Notes: a model not told the origin generated them from the letters alone. A stretch of 36,444 bases of DNA from an uncultured Pelagibacteraceae bacterium (GCA_902550805.1 CACDAL010000010.1:1-36444), one strand, 5' to 3'; shown: positions 17,758-26,606, counted from the first letter of the stretch. Program-made: numbers and translations.

Positions 17758-18044
17758 TATTCAACAACCTTAGGAACAACAAAAAAATCTTCATTATCTG
17801 AAGGTGAATTTTTTAATATTTTCTCTCTTAAATTTTCACTTTTAACTTCATCTTTTCTAAATTTTAATGTTGTTTCCGCTATAGAAGTAAGTGGCGCTAC
17901 ATCTTTTGTATTAAGTTCATTTAATTTTTCAATAAATTCAAAAATTGAGCTTAAATCAGTAGCTAATTTTTGGGCTTTTTCATCTTCTAAAGATATTCGA
18001 GATAATTTTGCTATGTGCTTTATTGTTTTAAGATCTATTGTCAT
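17757..18044 (-). CDS. gatC: Asp-tRNA(Asn)/Glu-tRNA(Gln) amidotransferase subunit C
   Basis: GatC (95 aa) wraps around the GatA-GatB interface and stabilises the complex. The conserved start IKHIAKLSRISLEDEKAQK (about 8-26), LNTKDVAPLTS and the C-terminal FFVVPKVVE are typical, and the length is normal. It is the first gene of the minus-strand run ending in the MATE gene and is divergent from ruvX, with 51 nt between the starts. A TATCAT at 18070-18075 could be a -10 element for ruvX, but no convincing pair of boxes was found for either gene. Confidence 0.97.
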   Translation of the reverse strand: MTIDLKTIKHIAKLSRISLEDEKAQKLATDLSSIFEFIEKLNELNTKDVAPLTSIAETTLKFRKDEVKSENLREKILKNSPSDNEDFFVVPKVVE

Positions 18045-18095
18045 GTGATAAAAAAAATATGTCGCAAAGTATCATTTAAGTTAAAGATATACAAT

Positions 18096-18551
18096 ATGAT
18101 CACAATTGAAGAATTCAAAAAAAAAAACACTAATAAAGTAAGATTATTAGGGTTAGATCTTGGATCAAAAAAAATTGGAGTTTCAATATCTGATGAAAAT
18201 CAATCTATAGCTACTCCCTACAAAATAATCATTAAAAGTACTACAAATGATCTTATAAATAATCTTAAAAAAATAATTGACGAAAATAATATCAAAGGAA
18301 TAATTATAGGAAACCCAATTAATATGGATGGTTCATTGGGAAGATCTGCTCAATCAGTTAAGGATATAAGTAATAATATTGCTAAATTAGTTGACCTTCC
18401 TATATGTCTATGGGATGAAAGACTTTCAACGGTAGGAGCTTTCAATCTTTCAAGCCAATTAGATGTGAATGTTACTAAAAGAAAAAGAGATATTGATAAA
18501 AATGCTGCTGCCTTTATTCTTCAAGGGGCACTAGATTATTTAAATAATTAA
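18096..18551 (+). CDS. ruvX: Pre-16S rRNA nuclease / RuvX-type Holliday-junction resolvase-like protein (YqgF)
   Basis: YqgF/RuvX is an RNase H-fold nuclease acting in 16S rRNA 5'-end maturation. The core has LLGLDLGSKKIGVSISD (Asp-bearing first strand), GIIIGNPINMDGSLG, LPICLWDERLST (second acidic residue) and DKNAAAFILQGALDYL. The open frame extends upstream to 18015, but that start would lie inside gatC on the opposite strand, while the ATG at 18096 gives a normal 151 aa. Codons 8-11 include a run of 11 A (18117-18127). It heads the plus-strand series ruvX-pyrB-pyrC-plsY-topA, an order common in alphaproteobacteria. Confidence 0.93.
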   Translation: MITIEEFKKKNTNKVRLLGLDLGSKKIGVSISDENQSIATPYKIIIKSTTNDLINNLKKIIDENNIKGIIIGNPINMDGSLGRSAQSVKDISNNIAKLVDLPICLWDERLSTVGAFNLSSQLDVNVTKRKRDIDKNAAAFILQGALDYLNN

Positions 18552-18552
18552 C

Positions 18553-18581
18553 TTGCAATAGAAATAGTTTATAGCTATAGA
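18553..18581 (+). promoter_or_regulatory. Weak candidate promoter for pyrB
   Basis: TTGCAA (18553-18558) and TATAGA (18576-18581) are spaced by 17 nt in the 40-nt gap before pyrB. A 10-bp palindrome, TATAGCTATA, spans 18570-18579 next to the -10 box. Predicted initiation would leave only about 4 nt of leader before the ATG at 18592, so the transcript would be nearly leaderless; pyrB could instead simply be cotranscribed with ruvX. Confidence 0.25.
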
Positions 18582-18591
18582 GTTGCTTTTA

Positions 18592-19533
18592 ATGGCAACC
18601 AAAACAAATAACGCTATTAAAATTTCCCAAAAACATCTTTTAGGTATTCAGGATTTATCGATAAATGATGTAAATATTATATTAGATGAAGCTAGCAAAT
18701 TTATAGAATTAAATAGAAGTAAAAATAAAAAGCTAGATACTTTAAAAGGAAAAACTCAAATTAATTTATTTTTTGAACCTTCAACTAGAACACAAAGCTC
18801 TTTTGATCTCGCGGGTAAAAGATTAGGAGCAGACGTAATGTCAATGAATATAGTTAACTCTGCAATAAAAAAAGGTGAGACTCTAATTGATACAGCAATG
18901 ACCTTAAACGCAATGCATCCTGATATAATTGTAATTAGACATCAAGACTCGGGGGCCTGCAATCTTCTATCTCAAAAAGTTAATTGTGCTGTACTAAATG
19001 CTGGTGATGGAAGACGTGAACACCCTACTCAAGCTTTATTAGATGCTTTAACTATTATTAATAGAAAAAAGAAAATTGAAGGGTTGAAAATAGCTATTTG
19101 CGGAGACATTGTTCATTCTAGAGTAGCAAGATCTAACATCTATTTACTAAATATGCTTGGTGCAGAAGTAAATATTATAGCACCATCAAATCTTATGCCT
19201 AAAGACATAGAAAAATTAGGTGTAAACATTTTTTCTGATATGAAAAAAGGTCTTAAAGATTGTGATATTGTAATGATGTTAAGATTACAAAATGAAAGAA
19301 TGACAAGTTCATTTTTATCGTCAAATAGAGAATATTATGAATACTATGGTCTTACACCTGATAAACTAAATTATGCTAAAGATGATGCATTAATTATGCA
19401 TCCAGGACCAATGAACAGAGGTATAGAAATAGATACCAATTTAGCAGATGACATAAATAAAAGTGTAATTAAAGAACAAGTTGAGCTTGGTGTGGCTGTA
19501 AGAATGGCTTGTTTAAAAATTTTTTGTATATAG
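18592..19533 (+). CDS. pyrB: Aspartate carbamoyltransferase catalytic subunit
   Basis: PyrB joins carbamoyl phosphate and aspartate in the second step of pyrimidine synthesis. The carbamoyl-phosphate-binding [10 protein letters not shown] is at about residues 61-70 (S64-T65-R66-T67), and the later motifs [43 protein letters not shown] and [13 protein letters not shown] are intact. An in-frame TTG at 18583 would add three residues; the ATG at 18592 gives the more usual 313 aa. It is followed without any gap by the pyrC-like gene, consistent with the alphaproteobacterial pattern in which PyrB works with a noncatalytic dihydroorotase-like partner. Confidence 0.97.
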   Translation: MATKTNNAIKISQKHLLGIQDLSINDVNIILDEASKFIELNRSKNKKLDTLKGKTQINLFFEPSTRTQSSFDLAGKRLGADVMSMNIVNSAIKKGETLIDTAMTLNAMHPDIIVIRHQDSGACNLLSQKVNCAVLNAGDGRREHPTQALLDALTIINRKKKIEGLKIAICGDIVHSRVARSNIYLLNMLGAEVNIIAPSNLMPKDIEKLGVNIFSDMKKGLKDCDIVMMLRLQNERMTSSFLSSNREYYEYYGLTPDKLNYAKDDALIMHPGPMNRGIEIDTNLADDINKSVIKEQVELGVAVRMACLKIFCI

Positions 19534-20820
19534 ATGAAAAAAAAATATTTTATAAATGCAAATATAATAGATCCTCATAATTCTATTAATGAAAATGGTG
19601 GATTAATTATTGGAGAAAATGGAAAAATTGAAGGTGTAGGAAAAAAAGTTAATACAAATAACATTCCATCTCGTGAAAAATTCATTGATCTTAAAGGCAA
19701 ATATATATTTCCAGGCTTAGTTGATATGCGTGTATTTGTTGGAGAGCCTGGTTATGAATATAAAGAAAACTTTAGAACTTTAAGTAATGCTGCCTTATCA
19801 GGAGGAGTTACTTCGGTTGTAACTATGCCAAATACAAATCCTGTTATAGATAATGTTTCTATTGTTGACTTTCTTAAAAGAAGAGGCAGAGACAAATCTA
19901 AGATAAATATTTATCCATCGGCATCTTTAACAATGAATACAGAAGGCACAAATATGACAGAGTTTGGATTACTTCAAAATAAAGGAATTATTGCATTCAC
20001 CGATGGAACAAAAACTATTCAAAATACAAGAATTATGTCAAGAATTATGAATTCAGCTAAAGATTTAAATTCTTTAATATTGCAACATGCCGAAGATTAT
20101 GAATTATCAAAAAATGGAATGATCAATGACGGAATAATATCTACGAAACTAGGTTTACAAGGAATTCCCGAAATAGCTGAGCAGGTAATTATTGAAAGAG
20201 ATCTAACTTTGCTTGAAAGCATTAACTGTAGATATCATATATCTCAAATTTCATCTGCAAAATCTGTTGAAATAATTAAAAATAGAAAAGAAAATATTAA
20301 ATTTTCATGTGGTGTATCTATAAATAATTTATCTTTAAATGAAAATGATATTGGTGACTTTAGAACATTTTTAAAATTATCACCTCCTTTAAGAACAGAA
20401 GCAGATAGAATTGCTTTAGTTAAAGGTTTGTCTGATAAAACTATAGATGTAATTGTGTCAGATCACAAACCTGAAGATGAAGAAAAAAAAAGATTAACTT
20501 TTGCTCAAGCCGAAACTGGAGCTTCCGGTATAGAAACTTTGTTATCTTTAAGTCTTGAACTTTATCACAATGGTTCTTTAAAATTGGAAACTATAATTAA
20601 AGCTTTAACATCAAGTCCTGCAAATATTCTTAAAATTGATAAAGGTAATTTAAATGTTGGTAATGATGCTGATTTCTGCATTGTGGATTTAAATAAACCT
20701 TGGATTGTAAAAAAAGAAAATTTGCTTTCTAAATCAAAAAATACTTCGATAGAAAATAAAAAACTACAAGGTAAAGTAACAAATACATTTGTAAAAGGTG
20801 AAGAATTATTTAAATTATAA
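19534..20820 (+). CDS. pyrC: Dihydroorotase-like protein (class I fold, probably noncatalytic)
   Basis: The 428-aa protein has the amidohydrolase fold of class I dihydroorotase: KYIFPGLVDMRVFVGEPGYE, GGVTSVVTMPNTNPVID, LQHAEDYELS, YHISQISSAKS, VIVSDHKPED and ETGASGIETLLSL. In active enzymes the first strand carries Asp-x-His-x-His; here that site reads D64-M-R66-V-F68, so both metal-binding histidines are missing, and the following substrate-binding LR becomes VG. The downstream SDH aspartate is retained. It therefore resembles the inactive PyrC' proteins that support PyrB in Pseudomonas and similar pyrBC pairs in alphaproteobacteria. It starts at the base after the pyrB stop. A true dihydroorotase should be encoded elsewhere. 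Confidence 0.9.
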   Translation: MKKKYFINANIIDPHNSINENGGLIIGENGKIEGVGKKVNTNNIPSREKFIDLKGKYIFPGLVDMRVFVGEPGYEYKENFRTLSNAALSGGVTSVVTMPNTNPVIDNVSIVDFLKRRGRDKSKINIYPSASLTMNTEGTNMTEFGLLQNKGIIAFTDGTKTIQNTRIMSRIMNSAKDLNSLILQHAEDYELSKNGMINDGIISTKLGLQGIPEIAEQVIIERDLTLLESINCRYHISQISSAKSVEIIKNRKENIKFSCGVSINNLSLNENDIGDFRTFLKLSPPLRTEADRIALVKGLSDKTIDVIVSDHKPEDEEKKRLTFAQAETGASGIETLLSLSLELYHNGSLKLETIIKALTSSPANILKIDKGNLNVGNDADFCIVDLNKPWIVKKENLLSKSKNTSIENKKLQGKVTNTFVKGEELFKL

Positions 20821-20822
20821 TA

Positions 20823-21398
20823 ATGGATTATTTAATTGTTATAATAATTTCTTATTTGCTAGGATCTATCCCATTTGGTTTAATATTAACCAAAATATTT
20901 TTAAAAAAAGATATTAGAGATATAGGTTCTGGAAATATTGGAGCTACTAATGTTTTAAGATCAGGAAATAGATTAATTGGTTATTCAACTTTATTATTGG
21001 ATATTATTAAAGCTATACTCCCTGTATTATACATAAAATTTAACCATCATGACCTAGTATATATTTCAGCTTTAAGTGTTTTTTTAGGACATGTTTTTCC
21101 AGTTTGGTTAAAATTTAAAGGAGGTAAGGGTGTTGCCACATTTGTTGGTATACTTTTTTGCTTAAATATAATTTATGTTTTAATTTTTGTAATAACTTGG
21201 ATTTTAATTTTTTTAATTTCCAAATATTCTTCTCTATCATCTTTAAGCGCTACTCTTTCAATTCCAATATATTTATTTTTTACTAACGGAAATCAAGTAA
21301 TCTTTTTTGTAATTATGTTTGTATTAATATTTTATACTCATAGAGAAAACATTAAACGCTTGAAAAACAAAGAAGAAATAAAGACTAAAATTTATTAA
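20823..21398 (+). CDS. plsY: Acyl-phosphate:glycerol-3-phosphate acyltransferase PlsY
   Basis: PlsY is an inner-membrane enzyme that acylates glycerol 3-phosphate from acyl phosphate, the first step of phospholipid synthesis. The 191-aa protein has several hydrophobic helices and the three family motifs: YLLGSIPFGLI (about 11-21), DIGSGNIGATNVLR (about 34-47) and WLKFKGGKGVATF (about 95-107). Length is normal. It starts 2 nt after the pyrC-like gene. In many alphaproteobacteria dprA follows; here only 37 nt separate plsY from topA. Confidence 0.95.
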   Translation: MDYLIVIIISYLLGSIPFGLILTKIFLKKDIRDIGSGNIGATNVLRSGNRLIGYSTLLLDIIKAILPVLYIKFNHHDLVYISALSVFLGHVFPVWLKFKGGKGVATFVGILFCLNIIYVLIFVITWILIFLISKYSSLSSLSATLSIPIYLFFTNGNQVIFFVIMFVLIFYTHRENIKRLKNKEEIKTKIY

Positions 21399-21399
21399 T

Positions 21400-21427
21400 T
21401 TGACACTGAATACCTTTTGAGTAATTT
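21400..21427 (+). promoter_or_regulatory. Candidate promoter for topA
   Basis: A perfect TTGACA -35 box at 21400-21405 starts 2 nt after the plsY stop; TAATTT at 21422-21427 (16-nt spacing) is a poor -10 box. Transcription would begin close to the topA ATG at 21436. The consensus -35 box in the only gap between these genes makes it worth noting, but the -10 is weak. Confidence 0.3.
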
Positions 21428-21435
21428 GTAAAATT

Positions 21436-23997
21436 ATGAATCTTGTGATAGTCGAAAGTCCTGCAAAAGCTAAAACTATAAACAAATATTTGGGATCAAA
21501 TTATACAGTTTTGGCTAGCTACGGTCACATTAGAGACCTACCATCAAAAAATGGTTCAGTAGATCCAGAAAATAAGTTTAAAATGATTTGGGAAGTTGAC
21601 AGTTTCTCTAAAAAATACCTAAAAGAAATTACAGACACAGCCAAAGATTCAGATAAAATCATTCTTGCTACGGACCCTGACCGAGAAGGCGAAGCTATAG
21701 CTTGGCATGTTAAAGAATTTCTTGATGAAAAAAAACTCTTAAAGGACAAAAAAGTTGAAAGAGTTGTATTTAATGAAATTACAAAAAAAGCTGTTACGAA
21801 TGGTATAGACAACCCCAGATCTATAGAGACTCATCTTGTTGACGCATATATGGCTAGAAGAGCACTAGATTATTTGGTCGGTTTTAATATTTCACCAATT
21901 TTATGGACAAAGCTTCCCGGATCAAAATCAGCAGGAAGAGTACAATCTGTTGCCTTAAGATTATTGACCGAAAGAGAACATGAAATTGAAGTTTTTATAC
22001 CTCAAGAGTTTTGGAATTTAAATGTAATTTTTAAAACAAAAGATAATTTTTTAATAACTTCAAATATCAATCAATTAGATGGTAAAAAAATTGAAAAATT
22101 TACATTTAAAAACAAGCATGAAATAAATATTGCTGTCGAAAAAATAAATAAAAATAAATATCAAATAGCAGATATCAGTTCAAAAATAATCAACAGAAAT
22201 CCATCAGGTCCATTTACAACATCAACCTTGCAACAAGCAGCTTCAAGTAAACTATCCTTTGGAGCTTCAAGAACTATGCAAATTGCTCAAAGATTATACC
22301 AAGGTATAGATATTGAAGGAGATACTGTCGGCTTGATCACTTATATGAGAACTGATGGTACAAATATTTCAAAAGATGCAGTTCAAAATTTCAGAAAGTA
22401 TATTTCTAATAACTACGGAAAGGATTACTTGCCTGATACTCCGTTAAATTATTCAGGAAAAAAAGCAAAAAACGCTCAAGAAGCACATGAAGCAATTCGA
22501 CCAACTGATATAACAAGAAATCCTGAAATTCTAAAAAAATATTTAAGTACCGATCAACTAAAGTTATATAATTTAATTTGGTCAAGAGCTCTCTCTTCGC
22601 AAATGGAGTCTGCACAATTTGATAGAAAAACAATAACTATTTCTTCTTTAGATGGGAATAATATTTTCAAAGCTAGTGGTTCTGTTATAAAATTTGATGG
22701 TTATTTGAAACTTTCAAAAATTGAAGATGATAATGAAGATGAAACTATTTTACCTGACGTTTCAAAAGGTAATGTTGAGATTAATGAATTTAAAGATGAA
22801 CAACATTTTACACAACCACCTCCTAGATATTCTGAAGCTAGTTTAGTAAAAAAATTAGAAGAACTAGGTATAGGTAGACCTTCTACTTACGCAAGTATAA
22901 TTTCTGTTATAGCTAATAGAGGATATGCAGATATTATTAATAAAAGATTCTTCCCTACAGATAGAGGAAAATTACTATCAGCATTTTTAGGAAAATTGTT
23001 CAAAAAATACGTAGATTATGATTTTACCGCACAATTAGAAAATCAACTGGATGAAATTACTTCAGGTAAGGAAAATTGGTTAAAAGTTTTAGAAAATTTT
23101 TGGAATGACTTCAATTCAAATGTTTCAGATGTAAAAGAAAAAAGAACCAGAGAAGTTCTTGACTTATTAAATGAAAGTCTTGGATCTTTAATATTTGAAA
23201 TAAATAAAGAAGGAAAAATTGACAGAAAATGTAAACTTTGTGACAATGGAGAATTAAGTTTAAAAAATAGTTTTAGAGGTGGTGCTTTTATAGGTTGTTC
23301 AAATTATCCTGATTGTAAATTCACTAGACCTCTTTCAAAAGCTAAAGCTGCTCTACAACTAGGCTTGGCTGAGCCAAAGCTAATTGGACAAAGCGATAAT
23401 CAAGAGGATATATATTTAAAAAATGGAAGATTTGGACCCTATTTACAATATGAATCAAAAACTGTCTTAATGGAGCAAAAAACAAAGAAAAAAGGGAAAT
23501 TTAAAAAAAAAGATACCAATATGAAAAATGTTTCAATACCAAAAGGTTTAGATATAGATTCTATAGATTTATCAAAAGCAAAATTTTTGTGTTCATTGCC
23601 TATCAGTTTAGGAACCAATCCTGATAATGAAAAAGAAATTACATTAAATGTAGGAAGATTTGGACCTTATTTAAAATGTGAAAATAAGTCTGCAAGAATA
23701 GAAAATGTGGAAGAACTGTTCTCTATAGGTTTAAATAGAGCGGTAACATTAATTGCTGAAGCAAAACCTGGAAGAATCTCTTCATCAATAATTAAAGATC
23801 TTGGAGAACATCCTGAAGACAAAAAACCTGTAAGAGTTATGAAAGGTCAGTATGGTCCTTATATTAAATACAAATCATTAAATGCAACAATACCTGAAGA
23901 AAAAGACCCTACTGAACTTACTATGGAAGAGGCAATAATATTAATTGAGAAAAGAAAAGAATACGATAAAAGTAAAAAATTAAAGAAAAGAAAATAA
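21436..23997 (+). CDS. topA: DNA topoisomerase I
   Basis: Type IA topoisomerase that relaxes negative supercoils. The 853-aa protein starts with the Toprim domain (MNLVIVESPAKAKTINKYL; ATDPDREGEAIAWH with acidic metal ligands at about 75-90). The catalytic tyrosine is Y303 in GLITYMRTDGTN, and PPPRYSEASLVKKLEELGIGRPSTYA is typical of the core. One four-cysteine zinc motif (CKLC...GCSNYPDCKF) lies near residues 598-632, followed by three C-terminal repeats of the form GRFGPYL / GRFGPYL / GQYGPYI, ending in a Lys-rich tail. This layout with C-terminal Toprim-associated repeats is normal for alphaproteobacteria. The RidA-family gene follows after 1 nt. Confidence 0.97.
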   Translation: MNLVIVESPAKAKTINKYLGSNYTVLASYGHIRDLPSKNGSVDPENKFKMIWEVDSFSKKYLKEITDTAKDSDKIILATDPDREGEAIAWHVKEFLDEKKLLKDKKVERVVFNEITKKAVTNGIDNPRSIETHLVDAYMARRALDYLVGFNISPILWTKLPGSKSAGRVQSVALRLLTEREHEIEVFIPQEFWNLNVIFKTKDNFLITSNINQLDGKKIEKFTFKNKHEINIAVEKINKNKYQIADISSKIINRNPSGPFTTSTLQQAASSKLSFGASRTMQIAQRLYQGIDIEGDTVGLITYMRTDGTNISKDAVQNFRKYISNNYGKDYLPDTPLNYSGKKAKNAQEAHEAIRPTDITRNPEILKKYLSTDQLKLYNLIWSRALSSQMESAQFDRKTITISSLDGNNIFKASGSVIKFDGYLKLSKIEDDNEDETILPDVSKGNVEINEFKDEQHFTQPPPRYSEASLVKKLEELGIGRPSTYASIISVIANRGYADIINKRFFPTDRGKLLSAFLGKLFKKYVDYDFTAQLENQLDEITSGKENWLKVLENFWNDFNSNVSDVKEKRTREVLDLLNESLGSLIFEINKEGKIDRKCKLCDNGELSLKNSFRGGAFIGCSNYPDCKFTRPLSKAKAALQLGLAEPKLIGQSDNQEDIYLKNGRFGPYLQYESKTVLMEQKTKKKGKFKKKDTNMKNVSIPKGLDIDSIDLSKAKFLCSLPISLGTNPDNEKEITLNVGRFGPYLKCENKSARIENVEELFSIGLNRAVTLIAEAKPGRISSSIIKDLGEHPEDKKPVRVMKGQYGPYIKYKSLNATIPEEKDPTELTMEEAIILIEKRKEYDKSKKLKKRK

Positions 23998-23998
23998 T

Positions 23999-24460
23999 AT
24001 GAGTTATGATCAAAAAATTAAAGAATTAAATATCAATCTACCAAATGCAGCAGATCCTGTGGGTTCTTATGTTGCTGCAAAAATTTCAGGCAAAATGTTA
24101 TTTATATCTGGTCAGATTTCTATTGATGAAAATGGGAAGCTAATTAAAGGAAAGCTAGGTAAAGATTTAAATACTGACGAAGGTTACAATGCCGCAAAAA
24201 GATGTGGATTAAGTATTGTTTCTCAAGCGAAAAAAGCATGCAAGGATGACTTATCAATAATTAAATCATGTATAAAATTAACAGGTTTTGTTAACTCAAC
24301 TGAAGATTTTACCGAACAACCTAAAGTTATAAATGGTGCCTCTGATTTAATTGCCTCTATTTTTGGTGAATCTGGAATGCATACAAGAGCTGCTGTAAGT
24401 ACAAATAGCCTACCTTTAGGAGTTTCTGTAGAGGTAGATGCTATATTCGAATTAAACTAA
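23999..24460 (+). CDS. RidA family protein (YjgF/YER057c/UK114-like)
   Basis: RidA proteins hydrolyse reactive enamine/imine intermediates released by PLP enzymes. This 153-aa member is of the longer subtype (about 150 aa, versus about 130 for classical RidA) with an N-terminal SYDQKIKELNINLPNAADPVGSYV stretch, LFISGQIS, and the C-terminal MHTRAAVSTNSLPLGVSVEVDAIF. R130 sits where the substrate-carboxylate-binding arginine of RidA is found, so deaminase activity is possible; the substrate is unknown. It starts 1 nt after topA and is probably cotranscribed with it. Its stop is 1 nt from the stop of the convergent ugd. Confidence 0.9.
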   Translation: MSYDQKIKELNINLPNAADPVGSYVAAKISGKMLFISGQISIDENGKLIKGKLGKDLNTDEGYNAAKRCGLSIVSQAKKACKDDLSIIKSCIKLTGFVNSTEDFTEQPKVINGASDLIASIFGESGMHTRAAVSTNSLPLGVSVEVDAIFELN

Positions 24461-24461
24461 A

Positions 24462-25760
24462 TTATCTACCGATACCAAAATAATTAATTTTATTTTTTTT
24501 CATTTTTTTAAGAGAATATAAATTTCTCATATCAAAAACATTAATTTTTTTTTTTCTAATTATTTTTTTGAAATTTAATTGTTTAAATTCATTCCATTCA
24601 GTATGAATAATTATTAAATCTGATGAGTTGCATGCATCTTCGATATTAGTAAAAAATTTCACATTTTTTAATTTATTAAATTCTTTTTTTTCTCCCGTAG
24701 GTTCGTAGTATCTAATTTTTGCATTCTTCTTATGTAAATATGGTATTAATTTAATACTAGAAGATTCTCTCATATCATCTGTTCCAGGTTTAAATGTAAC
24801 TCCTAAAAAAGTTATTTTTTTATTTTTTAAGTTTTTACCCAATATTTTATGGATTTTATTCACGGGAAGATTTTTTCTTAACTCATTAGCTTTAATTGTA
24901 CTTTTAACTATAGAAAGATTAACTTTGAATTTATCGGCTGTATGAATTAGAGCTTTTGTATCCTTAGGAAAGCATGATCCACCATAAGAAGGTCCGGCTC
25001 TTAAAAATCTTTCTCCAATTCTTTGGTCTAAACCTATGCCTTTTGAAACATCTTTAACATCAACAGATGATTTTTCACATAAATTAGCCAATTCATTTAT
25101 ATAAGATATTTTTGTGGCTAAAAATGCATTTGAAGCATATTTAATCAATTCTGCGGCTCTTCTGGATGTATTAAAGTATCTACTTTCTTTTTTTATTAAA
25201 GGTAAATAAAGAGACTTAATAATCCTGTTGGTTCTTTTATTGTTAGTGCCAACAATTACTCTGTCGGGATAAAAAAAATCTCTAATAGCATCACCTTCTC
25301 TCAAAAATTCAGGATTTGAAACAACTTCAAATTTGTTTCTGTTTTTCTTATTCATTAAAATTTTTTCTATTTTATCACCAGTAGTTATTGGTACCGTAGA
25401 CTTGTTAACAATTATTTTATATTTATTTAAATTGTTTTTAATAGATCTTGTTACTTGAAAAACATATTTTAAGTCAGCATTATTAGTTTTTTTATTAATT
25501 GGTGTGCCAACGCAAATAAAAATAATATTTGATCTTTTTATTGAAGAATTAATATCTGAAGAAAATTTTATTCTATTATGTTTAATATTTTTTTTAACAA
25601 GCTCTTCAAGTCCAGGTTCAAAAATAGGAATTTTTCCAGATTTAAGATTTTTGATTTTTTCTTTATCTTTATCTACACAAATTACATTGTTGCCAAGTTC
25701 AGCAAAACATGTTCCGCTTACAAGACCAACATAACCTGTTCCTATTATACATAATTTCAT
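24462..25760 (-). CDS. ugd: UDP-glucose 6-dehydrogenase
   Basis: Ugd oxidises UDP-glucose twice with NAD+ to UDP-glucuronate for surface glycans or lipids. The 432-aa protein has the N-terminal NAD fold MKLCIIGTGYVGLVSGTCFAE-like start, VGTPINKK, STVPITTGD, VSNPEFLREGDAI, AELIKYASNAFLA with the catalytic lysine at about 207, and the thiohemiacetal cysteine C263 in YGGSCFPKDTKAL, followed by the C-terminal GVTFKPGTDDMRESSS. All catalytic residues are present. It overlaps the end of galU by 4 bp, so the pair forms a two-gene unit making UDP-glucuronate from glucose 1-phosphate. An A11 tract (24545-24555) encodes Lys codons near the C-terminus. Confidence 0.96.
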   Translation of the reverse strand: MKLCIIGTGYVGLVSGTCFAELGNNVICVDKDKEKIKNLKSGKIPIFEPGLEELVKKNIKHNRIKFSSDINSSIKRSNIIFICVGTPINKKTNNADLKYVFQVTRSIKNNLNKYKIIVNKSTVPITTGDKIEKILMNKKNRNKFEVVSNPEFLREGDAIRDFFYPDRVIVGTNNKRTNRIIKSLYLPLIKKESRYFNTSRRAAELIKYASNAFLATKISYINELANLCEKSSVDVKDVSKGIGLDQRIGERFLRAGPSYGGSCFPKDTKALIHTADKFKVNLSIVKSTIKANELRKNLPVNKIHKILGKNLKNKKITFLGVTFKPGTDDMRESSSIKLIPYLHKKNAKIRYYEPTGEKKEFNKLKNVKFFTNIEDACNSSDLIIIHTEWNEFKQLNFKKIIRKKKINVFDMRNLYSLKKMKKNKINYFGIGR

Positions 25761-26572
25761 AATTTTGATATAGATATAGAAGATTTAATATAACCATTCA
25801 TAGTTCCACAGTCTAAATATTTACCTTTAAACCTGTGTCCAATAAATAATGATTTTTCATTAATTAATTTTTTAATTGCATCAGTAATGTGTATTTCACC
25901 ACCTTTTCCTTTAGTTTGGTGTTTTAGTATTTTAAAAATTGATTTTGGCAAAATATATCTACCTATTACAGCTTTATTGGATGGAGCTTGATATGTTTTA
26001 GGTTTTTCAATTATATCTGAAATTAAAAAATTATTTTTATCTAAATATTTGCTAATTGAAAAAATACCCCATCTATTAACCATTTTTTTTTTAACATTCA
26101 TACTTGCTATAACTGAAGATTTATATTTATTATGGACTTTCATCATATCCTTAATGCAATTTCTTTTCATTATCAAATCATCAGCAAATAGGATTAAAAA
26201 AAATTTATCTTTGATTAAATTTTGAGTTCTTAAAATCGCATCGCCAGTCCCTAAAGGTTTGTTTTGATAAACAAATTTAATCATTTTTCTATATTTTAAT
26301 ATTTTTTGGTATTCATTTATAATTTTTGGATCTTTCTTTTTTCGGATTATTTTTTTATAATAAATATCATTATAAAAATATTTTTTTATCATTTGTTTTC
26401 TTTTAGAGATAATAAATATAATTTCTTTAACACCTGAATCTATGCATTCATCAATTATATATTCAATTCCAACTCTACCATTTATGGGTAATAATTCTTT
26501 AGGAAAAATGCTTGAAAGAGGCAAAAGTCTTGTGCCTAGACCCGCTAAAGGAATTATTGCTTGTTTAATCAT
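25757..26572 (-). CDS. galU: UTP-glucose-1-phosphate uridylyltransferase
   Basis: GalU makes UDP-glucose from UTP and glucose 1-phosphate. The 271-aa protein is slightly short for the family. The nucleotide-binding signature LAGLGTRLLPLSSIFPKELLP is at about residues 9-29, with VYQNKPLGTGDAIL (about 101-114), LFADDLI (metal-binding Asp) and KGKGGEIHITDAI later on. Its product is the substrate of Ugd, the next gene. The ATG at 26572 faces panC across a 34-nt gap. A10 (26083-26092) falls in a Lys run. A thymidylyltransferase (RmlA-like) role is less likely given the GalU-type motifs and the ugd partner. Confidence 0.93.
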   Translation of the reverse strand: MIKQAIIPLAGLGTRLLPLSSIFPKELLPINGRVGIEYIIDECIDSGVKEIIFIISKRKQMIKKYFYNDIYYKKIIRKKKDPKIINEYQKILKYRKMIKFVYQNKPLGTGDAILRTQNLIKDKFFLILFADDLIMKRNCIKDMMKVHNKYKSSVIASMNVKKKMVNRWGIFSISKYLDKNNFLISDIIEKPKTYQAPSNKAVIGRYILPKSIFKILKHQTKGKGGEIHITDAIKKLINEKSLFIGHRFKGKYLDCGTMNGYIKSSISISKL

Positions 26573-26606
26573 TTAAATGTTTTACTTATAATTTTATTTA
26601 TTACAA

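Noticed and set aside
18015-18551. RuvX with a 27-residue N-terminal extension
   Set aside because: The extension would be encoded opposite the start of gatC, and the extra residues (basic, low complexity) do not belong to the family; the ATG at 18096 fits.
21525-21812. 95-aa minus-strand open frame
   Set aside because: Antisense to the Toprim domain of topA; Ser/Phe-rich shadow composition, no start signals.
24462-26572. ugd-galU as a horizontally acquired capsule island
   Set aside because: No mobile elements or further glycosyltransferase genes flank it, and base composition matches neighbouring genes such as panC and lipB.
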